Of a DNA stretch of 64,000 nucleotides, positions 1 to 8,332 are shown in pieces. The notes below the pieces were generated by a model. The model was not told the origin of the DNA. It saw only the letters and a program-made list of their open reading frames with translations, and made no database searches. The stretch lies in contig PXRX01000038.1 of the NCBI GenBank assembly GCA_003023195.1, forward strand, positions 62,001 to 126,000, in the 5' to 3' direction. Numbering within the stretch: position 1 is the stretch's first letter; every line of letters starts with the position of its first letter. The stretch comes from Halobacteriales archaeon QS_8_69_26. Lineage in GTDB: Archaea > Halobacteriota > Halobacteria > Halobacteriales > SW-7-71-33. Position numbers and translations under genes: made by a program.

Positions 1-63
1 CACGAGAAACGGCAGGAGGACTTCGAACCGTCCGAGCAACGCGACGGGGAGACCGAGCCATGA
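1..63 (+). CDS. C-terminal end of a chemotaxis-operon gene (possibly cheB), partial
   Basis: The first 20 codons are open and end in TGA at 61-63, so this is the tail of a gene that begins before the window. The visible tail is very acidic (ends DGETEP). Its stop overlaps the cheA start in an ATGA junction at 60-63, which implies translational coupling. In haloarchaeal chemotaxis operons cheB usually precedes cheA, so CheB methylesterase is the likeliest identity. That is inference from gene order only; no domain is visible in the fragment. Confidence 0.45.
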   Translation, partial: HEKRQEDFEPSEQRDGETEP

Positions 64-3000
64 CGGAGTACATCAACGAGTTCGTTCAGGAGAGCGAGGA
101 GTCGATAACCCAGTTGAACAACGCCCTCCTCGACCTGGAGCGGAACCCGGACGACGGCGCGGCGATGGACCAGGTGTTCCGGACGGCACACACGCTGAAG
201 GGGAACACCAGCGCGATGGGGTTCGACCGGGCCAGCGACCTCGCGCACGTCGTCGAGGACCTCCTCGACGCCATCCGCGCAGGGTCGCTGGAGGTGACCC
301 CGGAACTGATGGACGAGGTCTTCGAGGGCGTCGATCTTCTGGACCGGATGATAGACGAGGTCGACCGCCACGGCGAACCGCGAACCGATCCGTCCGACCG
401 GATCCGGGCGCTGCGCTCGCACATCCAGGAGACCACGGGACTGACGAAGCCGTCCGCGGACGAGATGGACGTGATGCTGGAGGACGCGGACGCCATCGCG
501 CGTCGACACCGCCCCTACCACGTCCGCCTGTCGCTGGACGGTGGCCCGGACGCCGTGGACACGGTCGTCGACGCCATCGACGACGCGTTCGACCTCATGG
601 CGACCGACCCCGCACTCGACGTCCTCGACGACCGCGACCCCGAGACGCTGGACGTGGCCTTCGGCAGTGCCGTCGACGAGGCGTCGATAGCGGCCGCCCT
701 CGACCCCGTCGAGGCCGTCCAGAACGCCATCATCACGGAGGTTCCGGAGGAGGCGGTGGACCGCGCCGTTTCCGAGGAACCGGAGGACGAGCCGGAAGAG
801 GGACCGGAGGAGACGGAACCCGCGGTCGACCCGGACGAGATGGAGGTCGACGAACTGCTCGACGAGTTCGACGAGTACGACGACCTCGACGAGGCGGTCG
901 AACAGGTCGAGGACGTCTCCGGCCTGGAGGACCTCGGCGAGGCCGGCGCCTTCGACGACATCGTCGAAGACGACGTCACCCCGGCTCACGAGGAGGCGGG
1001 GGACGTATCGGCCGAGACCGGATCGGCGGGAGAGGCCGACGCCACGACCGACGCGGACACTGCGACGGAGACTGACGCCGAACCGGCCGGTGACGAGGCG
1101 GTCGACGACCCGATGGAGACGTTCTCCGAACTCCAGGACGAGGTCGACCAGGTGGGGATCGACCGGATGGAGGAGGAACTGGAGGGTGTCTCCTTCGGCG
1201 AGTACGACGCCGACGACGAGGTCGGCTTCGACGAGTTGGTCGGCGACGAACTGGCGGAGGGAGAGGCGCCCACCGCCGGAGCGGAGGTCGAGGCCACCGA
1301 GGCTCCCGGATCAGAGACCGAACCGGTCGGGTCCGACACTGGCGATGTCGAACCCGCCGAGACCGACTCGCCCGAAGCGGAACCCGAACCGGCCGAAGCC
1401 GAAACCGGTCCCGCCGACGCGGAGCCAGAACCCGCCGACGCGGAGCCAGAACCCGCCGACGCGCAGACGTCGGGATCGACCGCCGAGGCGGCCGACGCCG
1501 AGGAGGGGTGGGCCGCCAGTCGGGTCGCACCGCCCGACGACCGTGCGATCGAGGCCGCAGTCGACGTCGCCGACCCCCCGGTCGCGGCCGACCGGCGGTC
1601 GTTCCTCGTCCGGGTCGGCGTGCGGGACGACGGCGAGGGTGGCGACGCCCTCGGCGTCTTGGAGGCCCTCCGGGACGCCTTCGACCTCCTCGGGACGCGC
1701 CCGTCCGAGGACGACGTTGCGGCCGGTGACCACGGCGACTACGTGGACGCGGTGTTCGGGAGCGACCTCGGGGAAGGAGAGATCCGGTCCGCGCTGGACT
1801 CGATCGGCGAGGTGGCCGACGCCGCCCTCGTCGAGGTAACCGACCGGATGCCCGAACCGGCCGAACCGGAACCGTCCGGAACGACCGACACCTCGGTGTC
1901 GGTCCCCGACGACGCCGACCCCGACGCCGTGGAGGAGGTCGACGAGGAGGTACTGGCCGCGGAGGGCGAAATAGAGGACGCCCACTCGGAGTTCAAGCAG
2001 ATGCAGGCCGCCTACGACGAGGTCGGCCTCGACGAGATAGAGTCCGAACTGGAGGGCGTCTCCTTCGGCTGGCCGAAGCCGATCAGTCGGCCGAGGTGGA
2101 AGAGGAGGCCGACGAACCGGCGGAGGCGGCGACGTCCGAGGACGAGGCCGAACCCGCCGTCACCCCGCCGAGCGAGGAGGCCCTGGACGAGGCCGTCGAG
2201 GCGGCCGACCCCCCGAGCGATCCCGACCACTCCGTGTACGCCGTCCGCCTCGGGGTCGTCGAGAGCGACCGGCACAACAACGGCGTCCGCGTGGTCGAGG
2301 CCCTCCGGGACGCCTTCGACCTCCTCGGGACCCGTCCGCCGGAACAGGAGATAGCGGACGGCGAGTTCGACCGGACGATCGACGCGGTGTTCGGGAGTCA
2401 CGTCGGGGAAGCCGAGATCCGGTCGGCGCTGGACCCCGTCGACGAGGTCGCCGGTGCGGCGGTCGTCGACGTGAGCGACCGGGCCCCGGAACCGACCGCG
2501 CCGACCCCGGACGACGGAACGTCCGTGGGGGAGTTCGACCTCCCGGACGATGCGGACGTCGACGCTGTGGAGGAGGTCGACGAGGAGGTACTGGCCGCGG
2601 AGGGGGAGATAGAGGACGCCCACTCGGAGTTCAAGCAGATGCAGGCCGCCTACGACGAGGTCGGCCTCGACGAGATAGAGTCCGAACTGGAGGGCGTCTC
2701 CTTCGGCGAACCCGAAATCGAGGAACCCGCAGCGTCCGGGGCGGAGGGACCCGCAGCGACGGAGGCGGAGGAACCCGTAGCGACGGAGGCGGAGGAACCC
2801 GCAGTGTCGGACGTAGAAGAACCCGCAGATCCGGAGCCAACCGAAACCGCGGAACCGGCCGACACCGCCGAGGCCGGTGGAGTCGAGGCCAGCGACGACG
2901 ACTTCGGCGTCGACGAGACGGAGTTCGGTGACGTGGACGTCAGGGACGGGGAGTTCGCGGAGGTCGAGTCGGACGCCGGTGACCTCAGCGAGGTCGAAGC

Positions 3001-4768
3001 CGGGGAGTTCGGCGAGGACGAGGGGTTCGGCGACCCCGACGGCGTCGAGTTCGACGAGGCCGAGGAGTTCGACGACACCGACGTCGACGCGGAGTTGGGC
3101 GGGGACCTGGCCGACGCCGACGCTGGGTTCGACGCGGCCGACGAACCGGACGACGTCGCCGTCGACGACGTGGAGGTCGGCGAGTTCGACGTCGGCGACG
3201 AGGCGACCGGGGCGGACACGGCGGACGAGGACTTCGGCGAGGTGGACGTCGGTGAAACCGACTTCGGCGACGTCGAGGTCGGAGACTCGGGCGTCCCCGA
3301 GGACGCCGAGGCGGACGTCGACACCATCCGCGGCATCGGCCCGGCCTACGCCGACCGACTGGCCGACGCGGACGTAGACACGGTGGGTGACCTGGTCGAA
3401 TCGGACCCCGGGACGCTTGCGACGGCGACCGGAATCTCCGAGACGCGGGTCGAGGAGTGGATCGAACGCGCACCGGTCGACCCCGGGGACATGGCGTCGC
3501 CCGCCGACGTCGAACCGGCCGACGAGGAGGCCGCGGCCGAGGGCTTCGGCGGGACCGACGCCGTCGAACCCGAGACCGAACCCGAACCCGCGGTCGAACC
3601 CGAGCACCAGGTCGACGAGATACAGTCGATCAGGGTGGACGTGACCCAGGTCGACGACCTCCTCAACATGGTCGAGGGGCTGGTGACCACGCGTGCCCGC
3701 CTCCGCCGGGCGATCCAGGAGGGGGCACCGATGGAGCAACTCGAGGAGGAACTGGAGGAACTCGACGTCATCTCCTCGGAGATGCAGGACACCGTCATGG
3801 AGATGCGCCTCGTCCCGGTCCGGGCGGTCACCCAGCGCCTGCCACGCGTCGTGCGGGACATCGCCAGGGACCGCGGCAAGCAGGTCCGCTTCGAGACCGA
3901 GGGCGAGAACGTCGAGGTCGACCGTTCGATCCTCGACCGGATCGGCGACCCCCTGGTCCACATGGTGCGCAACGCCGTGGACCACGGGATCGAATCCCCC
4001 GAGGAGCGCGAGGCCGCGGGGAAAGAGCCCGAGGGCACCGTCACCCTGCGCGCACGCAGGGACCGCGACCGGATCACCATCGAGGTGGAGGACGACGGCC
4101 GGGGGCTGGACCCGGACGAACTCCGGCAAAACGCCGTCGAGGAGGGCGTCCTCGTCGAGGAGGCGGCGGAGGCACTGGACGACGACGACGCCTACGACCT
4201 CATCTTCGAGTCCGGCTTCTCGACCAGCGAGGAGGTCACGGAGGTCTCCGGCCGGGGCGTCGGGATGGACGTCGTCGCGAGCGTCGTCGACGAACTCGAC
4301 GGCGAGGTGGAGGTCGAGAGCACGCCCGGCGAGGGGACCACGGTCAGACTGGTCCTGCCGGTTACCCTGGCCATCTCCGAGATGCTGTTCCTCGAATCGG
4401 GGGACGAGGAGTACGGCCTCCCCGTCCAGGTCGTCGACGAAATCGGCGCGATGGGGATGGCCGAGACAGTCGAGGCCGAGGGGGGCGGGCGGGCCATCCG
4501 GACCCCCGACGGCCAGGAGCGGGAACTGATCCAGCTCCACGACGCCCTGGACGTGCCCGACCCCGCCGCCACCGACGGCGGCGGCATGCTCGTGACCGTC
4601 GAGGACGACGTGCGCTCCTGTGCGATCCACTGCGACAACGTCCGCGGCCAGCAGGAGGTCGTGGTCAAGCCGTTCGAGGGACTCCTCGCGAACATCCCCG
4701 GCCTCGGTGGGGCGACGATCCTCGGCGAGGGCGCGGTCGTCAACATCCTCGACGTGGAAACCCTGTAA
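60..4768 (+). CDS. cheA: Chemotaxis histidine kinase CheA, expanded, with one frameshift
   Basis: CheA autophosphorylates and passes phosphate to CheY and CheB. Domains: HPt/P1 at nt 60-430 with phospho-accepting His44 in AHTLKG; three copies of a P2-like domain (about 514-750, 1600-1840, 2233-2480); a helix-hairpin-helix-like domain (about 3316-3475, core IRGIGPAYADRL); P3 dimerisation (about 3625-3830); P4 ATPase with N box MVRNAVDHGIE, DDGRGLD and GRGVGMDVV (about 3890-4360); CheW-like P5 to the end. The reading frame breaks near 2067-2072. Before it the protein reads ELEGVSFG; after it the correct frame resumes as AEADQSAEVEEEAD. Adding one base gives 1569 codons, over twice the usual 650-700 residues. 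The break lies at the end of a near-identical 140-bp repeat (1929-2067 and 2567-2706), so it may be a sequencing or assembly error or a real mutation. If real, the kinase part has no normal start. Confidence 0.9.
1929..2706 (+). repeat. Internal duplication within cheA
   Basis: A stretch of about 140 bp at 1929-2067 recurs almost base for base at 2567-2706, encoding an Asp/Glu-rich helix with the motif EFKQMQAAYDEVGLDE followed by ELEGVSFG. The P2-like domains before each copy (about 1600-1840 and 2233-2480) are also clearly similar. This looks like a recent segmental duplication of about 640 bp that tripled the P2-like region. A shorter third copy of the end motif (ELEGVSFGEYD) lies at about 1177-1206. 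Confidence 0.85.
2067..2072 (+). other. cheA: Frameshift site in cheA
   Basis: Upstream coding is in the frame of the start at 60; downstream coding is in the frame containing 2072. The change equals one missing base. Without it, the upstream frame runs on as Arg/Pro-rich nonsense to 2354. No slippery heptamer or pseudoknot is obvious, so programmed frameshifting is not favoured. Confidence 0.8.
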
Positions 4769-4807
4769 GCGGGCCCGGACGCCGACCGCCTCCGGTCGGC
4801 ACCGGGA

Positions 4808-5842
4808 TCAGCCGATCGGTTCCTCGGGTCGCGGTCTGGCGTAGGTGTCCCGCATCGCGTCGGCCAGGACGCCGCCCTTCCGGAGAACGATGTAGACGAT
4901 GACGAACGGTTCGTCCGCGGGGCGAACCACGAACACCTCCCTGTCGGGGCCGTGTTCGTCCCCGTCCTCGGCCGCGGGCACGTCAGCATCGTCGTCGGAT
5001 CCGCCGTCCTCCCGTTCTCCGGTCGGGGATCCGTCACCCTCCACGCCCGCCCCGTCGTCGCCGGGCGTGGGAACCCGGATTGATCCGTCCGGCGCGAGGC
5101 CGGGAACGTCCGGCCCCGCGTCGTCAGTGTCGTCGTGAGCCTCGTTGACCCTGGCGATCAGTGGTTCCAGCGGTCGCCTTGCCGACCGGAACTCCTCGAA
5201 GAGGTCGCCTGCGCCGGGCCCGTCCGCGAACACGTAGAGCACGCCGTTGGGATCCCCGTCGGTCGACCTGGTCACGCGGGAGTTCATCGCCTCCCCCGCG
5301 GTCCGCGCCTCCGCCCAGGCCTTGGCCGCGGCCTGGAAGACGGTGCTCGCGCCGTCGACGAACTCCAGGAGGGTCCGCTTGCGGACGGTCAGGTCCCGGA
5401 CCGTCGGCCGCCGGTCGTCCCACTCCAGGGTGGCCTCGACGAGGTAGCCGGGGCGCAGGGCCGCAACCGCCGGATCCGCCTCCCCGTGGCCCTCCATGGG
5501 CACTGCGACGGGTTCGAACGGGTCCCGGGGAACCCCCGCCCCGGATCCGGGCTCGTCGTCCGGGCCCGTCCTCGTACGGGTCTCACCGGGGTCGTCGCCC
5601 GCCGGAGAACCGCCGTCACCTGCCCCGGGGTCGTCGACCCGGACGAACAGCCACCCCTCGCCGCGTGGGTCCCCGAAGACGCGAAACAGGTCGGACGTGG
5701 TCGGTCGCACGCCACGCGGTTGGCAGTGGAGGGTCAAAAGAGGCCCCATCCGCCACGGGACCGCGGGATCCCCGTCCAACCCGACGACGATCCATCGAAC
5801 GGCCCCGTCGCACCCTCGCTCGACCACGGTATGTGAAGGCAT
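4808..5842 (-). CDS. Haloarchaeal conserved protein of unknown function (DUF6663-like)
   Basis: 344 codons if the first ATG is used. The conserved core seems to start near SDLFRVFGDPRGEGWLF (about residue 48), so a GTG start near 5713 is possible and the first 45 residues may be untranslated. The core includes AAKAWAEARTAGEAMNSR, a DGDPNGVLYVF segment, an acidic low-complexity linker and a C-terminal hydrophobic strand FVIVYIVLRKGG. I associate this pattern with a haloarchaeal family near chemotaxis genes (DUF6663), from memory only. No catalytic motif is visible. It converges on cheA, with only 39 bp between the stops. Confidence 0.7.
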   Translation of the reverse strand: MPSHTVVERGCDGAVRWIVVGLDGDPAVPWRMGPLLTLHCQPRGVRPTTSDLFRVFGDPRGEGWLFVRVDDPGAGDGGSPAGDDPGETRTRTGPDDEPGSGAGVPRDPFEPVAVPMEGHGEADPAVAALRPGYLVEATLEWDDRRPTVRDLTVRKRTLLEFVDGASTVFQAAAKAWAEARTAGEAMNSRVTRSTDGDPNGVLYVFADGPGAGDLFEEFRSARRPLEPLIARVNEAHDDTDDAGPDVPGLAPDGSIRVPTPGDDGAGVEGDGSPTGEREDGGSDDDADVPAAEDGDEHGPDREVFVVRPADEPFVIVYIVLRKGGVLADAMRDTYARPRPEEPIG

Positions 5843-5849
5843 GACAAAG

Positions 5850-5868
5850 TGAAGGTAAATTTATGTAT
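5850..5868. promoter_or_regulatory. AT-rich element, degenerate copy of the TTACNGTAA pair; promoter candidate
   Basis: GGTAAATTTATGTAT is an AT island in GC-rich DNA just before the ATG at 5842 of the leftward gene. Read leftward it gives ATAAATTTA about 20 nt before that ATG, a plausible TATA box. It also resembles a decayed copy of the TTAC-N-GTAA pair found intact at five other sites in the window (one base missing in the right half). Confidence 0.4.
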
Positions 5869-5895
5869 CTCCCCTCTCATGGTGTAGACGCGACG

Positions 5896-5914
5896 CTCCG
5901 CCTCTACGGCGGAG
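5896..5914 (+). other. Short perfect hairpin in a 385-bp gap
   Basis: CTCCGCC at 5896-5902 and GGCGGAG at 5908-5914 form a 7-bp stem with loop TCTAC. The gap from 5843 to 6227 otherwise shows no convincing gene. The hairpin could belong to a transcript or be an insertion-element remnant; nothing decides between these. Confidence 0.35.
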
Positions 5915-6227
5915 AGGTGAGATCGATGACGACCCAACTCCGCAATTCCCGTCCGCTCGCAGTGCGGGGCCACGCCATGACCGCGCGTGGCTTCGCCAAG
6001 GGGCCGAGCGGGCGGTATCGCGGGGTCGGGTCGGCGTCGACTCGCTGCCGCGATCGGCCCGCCGCCTCGTCCGAGTGAAGCCACTCTCTCCGGACGGCGG
6101 CGATCCCCTCTTCCGAACCCGATACCGCGGGGGAGGGATCCGGGTCGGTCGCGTCGACCCTTCTGCTGTCGTCCGGTGGGAGTCACACTCACTCGAGCAC
6201 GGGGTGTACCGGCCGCCGATACGGCGT

Positions 6228-6306
6228 GCTCCCGTGGGGTAGCAGGACACCGCCATCCCGCGGCCCGTTCGAGGCCGAGAGGCGCGTTCGAATCGCGCCG
6301 GGAGCA
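6228..6306 (+). tRNA. tRNA-Glu(UUC)-like gene, atypical (possible tRNA pseudogene)
   Basis: A full cloverleaf can be drawn. Acceptor GCTCCCG (6228-6234) pairs with CGGGAGC (6299-6305), followed by A73. Anticodon stem CGGCC/GGCCG (6261-6265/6273-6277) encloses loop CGTTCGA, and the T arm GCGCG/CGCGC has loop TTCGAAT. Anticodon position 34-36 reads TTC, hence Glu. Two things are odd: position 33 is G instead of the nearly universal U, and the D loop is enlarged to about 14 nt. All helices pair perfectly, so it is not simply decayed. A coding start follows only four bases after the discriminator. Confidence 0.6.
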
Positions 6307-6309
6307 TGA

Positions 6310-6618
6310 ATGTCCGTGCAACTGGAGGAGGTCGGCGTCACGGCCGACCTCACGCTACTGGTAACGCGCGACGACCAGGGTACGCTCGAAGGCGGCGCCC
6401 TCGACCGCGTCACGGCGGTCGACGCCGTCACCGACGTCGAGCACGTCGACGTCACGGGCGTGCGCCCCCGACTCAACGACCTGGCGGTGGAGGCGGCGGT
6501 CGACCTGACGGTCGCCGTCGACCCCACCGCCCGCGACGCCGAGTCGGCCGCCGTCGAGGCCCTCGAGGAGGGCTTCGGCGTGACGGTCGAGGCGCTCGCG
6601 GTTAGCGCCAACGCATGA
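6310..6618 (+). CDS. Small conserved-looking protein of unknown function
   Basis: 102 residues, acidic, no membrane segment or Cys cluster. It alternates Val/Leu strands with short helices (ADLTLLVTRD, VDLTVAVD, VEALEEGFGVTVEAL), suggesting a small alpha/beta domain. The ATG lies four bases after the tRNA-like gene at 6228-6306, so there is no room for its own promoter or Shine-Dalgarno site; a tRNA-mRNA co-transcript processed at the tRNA 3' end is implied. I do not recognise the family. Coding quality is supported by third-position GC and by the fit between the two tRNA genes. Confidence 0.6.
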   Translation: MSVQLEEVGVTADLTLLVTRDDQGTLEGGALDRVTAVDAVTDVEHVDVTGVRPRLNDLAVEAAVDLTVAVDPTARDAESAAVEALEEGFGVTVEALAVSANA

Positions 6619-6695
6619 GCGACGGATCGTATCCGGCCTCGCTGACGCGCGGGTGGGCGCGACCGGTCCGGTCGCGTCGCCCGTCACCCCCTCGA

Positions 6696-6768
6696 CTTTC
6701 CGTGGTCCAGACGGCCAGGACACCCGGCTGTAACCCGGGAGGCGCAGGTTCGATCCCTGCCGGAAAGC
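6696..6768 (+). tRNA. tRNA-Tyr(GUA)
   Basis: Clean cloverleaf: acceptor CTTTCCG/CGGAAAG (6696-6702/6761-6767), D stem GTCC/GGAC, anticodon stem CCCGG/CCGGG with loop CTGTAAC (U33 present, anticodon GTA), T stem GCAGG/CCTGC with loop TTCGATC. C1-G72 is the archaeal tyrosine identity pair. Position 73 reads C where archaeal tRNA-Tyr normally has A, which is unusual. CCA is not encoded. No intron is seen. Confidence 0.75.
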
Positions 6769-6825
6769 ATCCGCACGTGACGTCGGCAAACGATGGGGAC
6801 GGGGACGAGTCCCGTCCGACCCGGA

Positions 6826-7638
6826 TCAGGCGTACACCTCGTCGAGGAATTCCCCGAGAACCTCGTTGACGGCCTCGGGGCGTTCGAGGTTCGAGGGGTG
6901 ACCTGCACCCGGGATGGTCTCCATCCGGCCCTCGGGTAACCGCTCGACGGTCCGCCGGGCGCGTTCCGGGGGGATCGACTGATCCTCCTCGCCGTGGACG
7001 GCCAGGGCTGGTACGTCGACGTCCTCGAGTTCGTCCAGGACGCCCGGTTCGGTCCGCCAGGACTCGATTTCGGCGGCCACCGCGTCCCCGGGGTAGGTCC
7101 CCCAGCGGTTCGTCCACCGCTGCACGAGGTCGGACTGCTCCTCGTGTGCCCGGTCGGAGAACATGAGGTCGGCGGACATCCCGGCCACCTCCCCAGGGAC
7201 CCTGTCGGCCCCGCTGACCCCTTCGGCCAGGCCGCCGTACTCCTCCCGTTCCTCCTCGGTGTAGGCCTCGGCCATGGAGTCGACCAGCACCAGGCCGTCC
7301 AGGCGTTCGGGGTACTCCAGGGCGAACCGCGCCGCCATGAATCCGCCCATCGACATCCCTGCCAGGACGCAGGAGTCGATGTCCAGGGCGTCGAGCACGG
7401 CCCGGCAGTCCTCGACGAGGTCGGAGAGGTCGTAGGGACCGCTCCACCGGTCGGTCCTGGCCCGGGAGTCGTAGGCGACCACCCGGTAGTCGTCAGAGAG
7501 CCCCTCGGACTGGGGAGCGAACATCGTCCGGTCCATGAGAGTGCCGTGACTGCAGACCAGTGCCGGCCCGTCGCCACGGTCGTCGACCAGCGTATCCGTC
7601 CGGTATCGGTACATCGCCTGGGCAGGATCCTCGGCCAT
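6826..7638 (-). CDS. Alpha/beta-fold hydrolase
   Basis: 270 residues from the ATG at 7638. It has the standard alpha/beta hydrolase layout: oxyanion segment CSHGTLMD, nucleophile elbow GMSMGG, acid in HGEEDQSIPP and catalytic His in GAGHPSNLE. This fits an esterase, lactonase or C-C hydrolase acting on small substrates in the cytoplasm; specificity cannot be told. A TTG start 27 bp upstream is possible but weak. An inverted repeat ACCCCC-N5-GGGGGT lies 34-50 bp upstream of the ATG and could be an operator. It is a monocistronic unit facing the tRNA-Tyr gene. Confidence 0.85.
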   Translation of the reverse strand: MAEDPAQAMYRYRTDTLVDDRGDGPALVCSHGTLMDRTMFAPQSEGLSDDYRVVAYDSRARTDRWSGPYDLSDLVEDCRAVLDALDIDSCVLAGMSMGGFMAARFALEYPERLDGLVLVDSMAEAYTEEEREEYGGLAEGVSGADRVPGEVAGMSADLMFSDRAHEEQSDLVQRWTNRWGTYPGDAVAAEIESWRTEPGVLDELEDVDVPALAVHGEEDQSIPPERARRTVERLPEGRMETIPGAGHPSNLERPEAVNEVLGEFLDEVYA

Positions 7639-7671
7639 GGATCCGCCTGGGACCGGCGTGACCAAAACTGT

Positions 7672-7688
7672 ACCCCCAAACGGGGGGT
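7672..7688. promoter_or_regulatory. Inverted repeat upstream of the hydrolase gene
   Basis: ACCCCC and GGGGGT flank AAACG, a near-perfect dyad placed 34-50 bp before the ATG at 7638. Position and symmetry fit an operator; no regulator is encoded next to it. Confidence 0.35.
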
Positions 7689-7932
7689 GTCGCTCGCAGG
7701 TCGTCTCCCACGACTACCGTGATGTACCGGTTCGACTCTGCCCTGGAATCGCCAGCGACGGGCGCACAAATACGTGCCCATCCCGTCTTCGGGCCCAAAA
7801 TATTTGATCCGACGTTACTCCGGAGCAATCATTTTCGTGTCATCACGGCAAAACACAATCGAATTCCACCATATCACAATAAGGGAGAAGAGTAAAACTT
7901 ATCGCCCAGTGATCTGAACCTGGCGACGTGAC

Positions 7933-8175
7933 ATGATCGAGTCGATCGGGTTCATAGCGGGTGTGTACCTCCTCCTGTTCCTGTCGGTGACGACGATTTG
8001 CCGGGTGGAGTACGAGATGCCGACCGTACTGGCGTTCGTCCTCGGATTCGTGCCGGTGTTGCTGGGGGCGACGATGGGCTTCGTCGGGTCGATGGTGGGG
8101 GTCGGATTCGCACCGATGTCGGGCGTCATCGGCGCGGCGATGTTCGTGGGGGCGCTGGCGCTGGCGGTCGTCTGA
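7933..8175 (+). CDS. Small integral membrane protein
   Basis: 80 residues with two or three hydrophobic segments (about residues 5-24, 29-53 and 60-80) and almost no soluble part. The start is ATG at 7933, preceded by an AT-rich stretch (GTAAAACTTATC, 7890-7901) that can serve as a TATA element at about -27 to -35. No recognisable family. Gene order (between a hydrolase and a flavin enzyme, both leftward) gives no functional clue. Confidence 0.65.
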   Translation: MIESIGFIAGVYLLLFLSVTTICRVEYEMPTVLAFVLGFVPVLLGATMGFVGSMVGVGFAPMSGVIGAAMFVGALALAVV

Positions 8176-8332
8176 CTGCGTGCCGTACCAACGTTGGCTC
8201 GGCGGATTCCCGGCGGTGGGATCCGCCTTCTCGACCGACCGACGCAACTACCAGTAGCGTCCCGCACTCCCGATGTGCGCGACGTGACCGGATCCCGCCC
8301 GCAGTTTCCGTCGAACGTCGAACACCCGGCGG

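Noticed and set aside
2067-2072. Programmed ribosomal frameshifting in cheA
   Set aside because: There is no slippery heptamer at the site and no clear downstream pseudoknot; the site follows a recent duplication, which points to error or mutation.
2012-4630. A long leftward open frame opposite cheA
   Set aside because: It is a shadow: high GC gives long open frames on the other strand. Its sequence lacks any motif, while the rightward frame has full CheA domains.
5863-6078. A 71-codon rightward frame in the gap before the tRNA-like gene
   Set aside because: Composition is random, and the frame has no motif; the AT-rich start is explained by the element at 5850-5868.
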